Shown in pieces: positions 62,926-64,000 of a stretch of 64,000 nucleotides of DNA. Below the pieces are notes generated by a model. It ran no database searches. It was not told the DNA's origin and worked only from the letters and a program-made list of their open reading frames with translations. The position numbers were made by a program, and so were the translations under genes. How positions within the stretch are numbered: position 1 is the first letter of the stretch; every line of letters starts with the position of its first letter. This stretch comes from Candidatus Kuenenia stuttgartensis (GTDB lineage: Bacteria; Planctomycetota; Planctomycetia; Planctomycetales; Planctomycetaceae): assembly GCA_945861465.1 (NCBI GenBank), contig CAMAVB010000003.1, positions 24,741 to 88,740 of the forward strand, written 5' to 3'.

Positions 62926-63309
62926 GGTTCTATTACTCCCAATTCCTGACGTCGTGATCCCGCCGTGGTCTTTCCGGACAGGCGAAAAAATCACGCTGAC
63001 GCACGTTTTCGTGGCAAGTCGCAGAACTTGCCAGCGAACCGACGTCAAAAGTGTGTGCTATTTCGCAAAACCAGCAGGAACAGCAAAATTTCGCTCAACC
63101 TGTTAGAACTGGCTCCCGATCATTGGTTGTCCTGCGGATGAAATTGGAACGGGCCAAAGAAACGCCTGAAAGGCAATAATGCGGAGAAATCTGATGTCCA
63201 TCACTGATTGGCTCTCAAAGGATGGGAAATCCGCAAGTATAAACGTGATCGCTGGACATCTTGCTCAGGTGATGCCACAATGACCGACCCCGAAAACATC
63301 TAGAATTCG
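62926..63309. other. Intergenic region upstream of the tRNA/23S cluster
   Basis: No gene and no 16S rRNA sequence is seen. This stretch should contain the promoter of the tRNA-Ile, tRNA-Ala, 23S transcript, but I cannot single out a -35/-10 pair with confidence. Confidence 0.5.
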
Positions 63310-63383
<74 letters not shown>

Positions 63384-63427
63384 CTCCGGTGAGAATACCG
63401 GTGAATTTACAGTGAAATGATGATGAA

Positions 63428-63500
63428 GGGGACGTAGCTCAACTGGGAGAGCGCTGCCCTTGCAAGGCAGAGGTTGTCGGTTCGATCCCGATCGTCTCCA
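63428..63500 (+). tRNA. tRNA-Ala (TGC)
   Basis: A 73-base cloverleaf: acceptor GGGGACG / CGTCTCC, D arm GCTC/GAGC, anticodon stem CTGCC/GGCAG with loop CTTGCAA (anticodon TGC), T loop TTCGATC and discriminator A. CCA is not encoded. It lies 44 bases after tRNA-Ile, the classic rRNA spacer pair. Confidence 0.97.
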
Positions 63501-63660
63501 TTGGTGACAGTGGCAAAACGTCTTTTGACGACAAGCAATTGTTCCAAATGGGAAGGATCAGAAAGAATAAAAACTTTCTGAGCCACAGGGTTGACGGCAT
63601 CGAATGTTGCCGCTAAACTCCCCCGCTCGCAATTCGGTGCCTCGCGGCAACGAAGGGCGA

Positions 63661-63680
63661 TGTTCTTTGACAATTTGATG
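63661..63680 (+). promoter_or_regulatory. boxA-like antitermination site
   Basis: TGTTCTTTGACAATTTGATG closely resembles the boxA element (TGCTCTTTAACA) that loads NusB/NusE on rRNA transcripts. It lies about 140 bases before the 23S start, the usual place in 16S-23S spacers. Confidence 0.7.
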
Positions 63681-63801
63681 AAGTCTAAGTGGCATCTGAA
63701 AATGTTTTTCCGAGACGCACGGTTGGTCGAAAGGCTGACTGCGTGTTTCAAAAGTGTTGGCACATTTCAGTTCAGAAGAAATTCTGGCTGTTGATCATGG
63801 T

Positions 63802-64000
63802 GGCCAAGCACATAAGGGCGTGTGGGGGATGTCTTGGCGTCAGAAGGCGAAGAAGGGCGTAGAAGGCTGCGATAAGCCCGGGGAAGCTGTCAAACGAGCA
63901 TTGATCCCGGGATTCCCGAATTACCGTACACTGAATACATAGGTGTGCGGAGCGAACGTGGGGAACTGAAACATCTCAGTACCCATAGGAAAAGAAAGCA
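63802..64000 (+). rRNA. 23S ribosomal RNA, 5' end (partial)
   Basis: The sequence from GGCCAAGCACATAAGGGCG onwards matches the 5' end of bacterial 23S rRNA: GGATGTCTTGGCGTCAGAAGGCGA, GGGCGTAGAAGGCTGCGATAAGC, then ACTGAATACATAGGT and GGGGAACTGAAACATCT, AGTACCC and AGGAAAAGAAA. The gene runs off the window. The exact 5' end is estimated by comparison with the E. coli start and may differ by a few bases. Confidence 0.93.

Noticed and set aside
63407-63763. Minus-strand ORF of 118 residues containing DDRDRTDNLCLARAALSQLSYVP
   Set aside because: This is the antisense translation of tRNA-Ala and the rRNA spacer, a well-known false protein call.

Overview
The window looks like chromosomal DNA of a planctomycete (Planctomycetota, probably Planctomycetales). 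The grounds are the gene families present: DUF1501, DUF1549/DUF1553, four DUF1559 prepilin-like genes, EF-hand and WD40 secreted proteins, a Tat-exported Gfo/Idh/MocA oxidoreductase, DUF4058, and a sulfatase fragment. A 23S rRNA gene preceded by tRNA-Ile and tRNA-Ala but with no 16S gene directly upstream also fits. All product names are read from motifs in the sequence; no database search was run.

Layout. 0-5 kb: an alpha/beta hydrolase and the three-gene proton-translocating transhydrogenase (pntAA, pntAB, pntB), all on the minus strand. 5-13 kb: an unknown protein, a Gfo/Idh/MocA oxidoreductase, a LolD/LolE-like ABC exporter pair and a stand-alone DUF1501 protein. 13-18 kb: a STAS-domain protein, a Cys-rich small lipoprotein, an unknown exported protein and a transglutaminase-like protein. 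18-25 kb: an adaptor protein coupled to a PqqD/M50/HlyD fusion, then yidC coupled to a LarA-like protein lacking key residues. 25-30 kb: a hydrolase-fold protein without a nucleophile, an amidase, a transposase remnant, a frameshifted glycosyltransferase, DUF4058 and pdxH. 30-40 kb: a long plus-strand run of WD40, DUF1549/1553, DUF1501, EF-hand and DUF3352/DUF1559-like genes with repeated ATGA overlaps. 40-46 kb: a DUF1559 gene, a double-thioredoxin lipoprotein and a barrel plus beta-helix surface protein. 46-56 kb: valS and ileS facing each other, with an ATPase, TOPRIM (DUF3226) and nucleotidyltransferase-like cassette between them. 56-58 kb: two more DUF1559 genes and exodeoxyribonuclease III. 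58-63 kb: a Gly-rich exported protein with a clear terminator, manC, a response regulator, trpF and a truncated sulfatase. 63-64 kb: tRNA-Ile, tRNA-Ala, a boxA-like site and the start of 23S rRNA.

The most striking feature is a dense population of dispersed palindromic elements, sorted here into families A to R. Several have landed inside genes. Three copies of family C, each exactly 75 bp (25 codons), sit in frame in valS (one) and ileS (two), while intergenic copies measure about 73 and 70 bp. valS and ileS also carry other in-frame repeat insertions. This resembles the Rickettsia palindromic elements known to invade coding sequence. Other copies lie at gene ends and appear to supply stop codons (pntAA, xth), sit between convergent genes, or nest inside one another (55977-56155).

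The best candidate for an undescribed functional system is the minus-strand cassette at 49.5-51.9 kb. It encodes an SMC/OLD-type ATPase, a translationally coupled DUF3226 TOPRIM-like protein and a nucleotidyltransferase-like protein, directly behind ileS. The architecture recalls ATPase/TOPRIM antiphage systems (OLD, Gabija, PARIS) but with different, smaller components. Its function is inferred, not shown.
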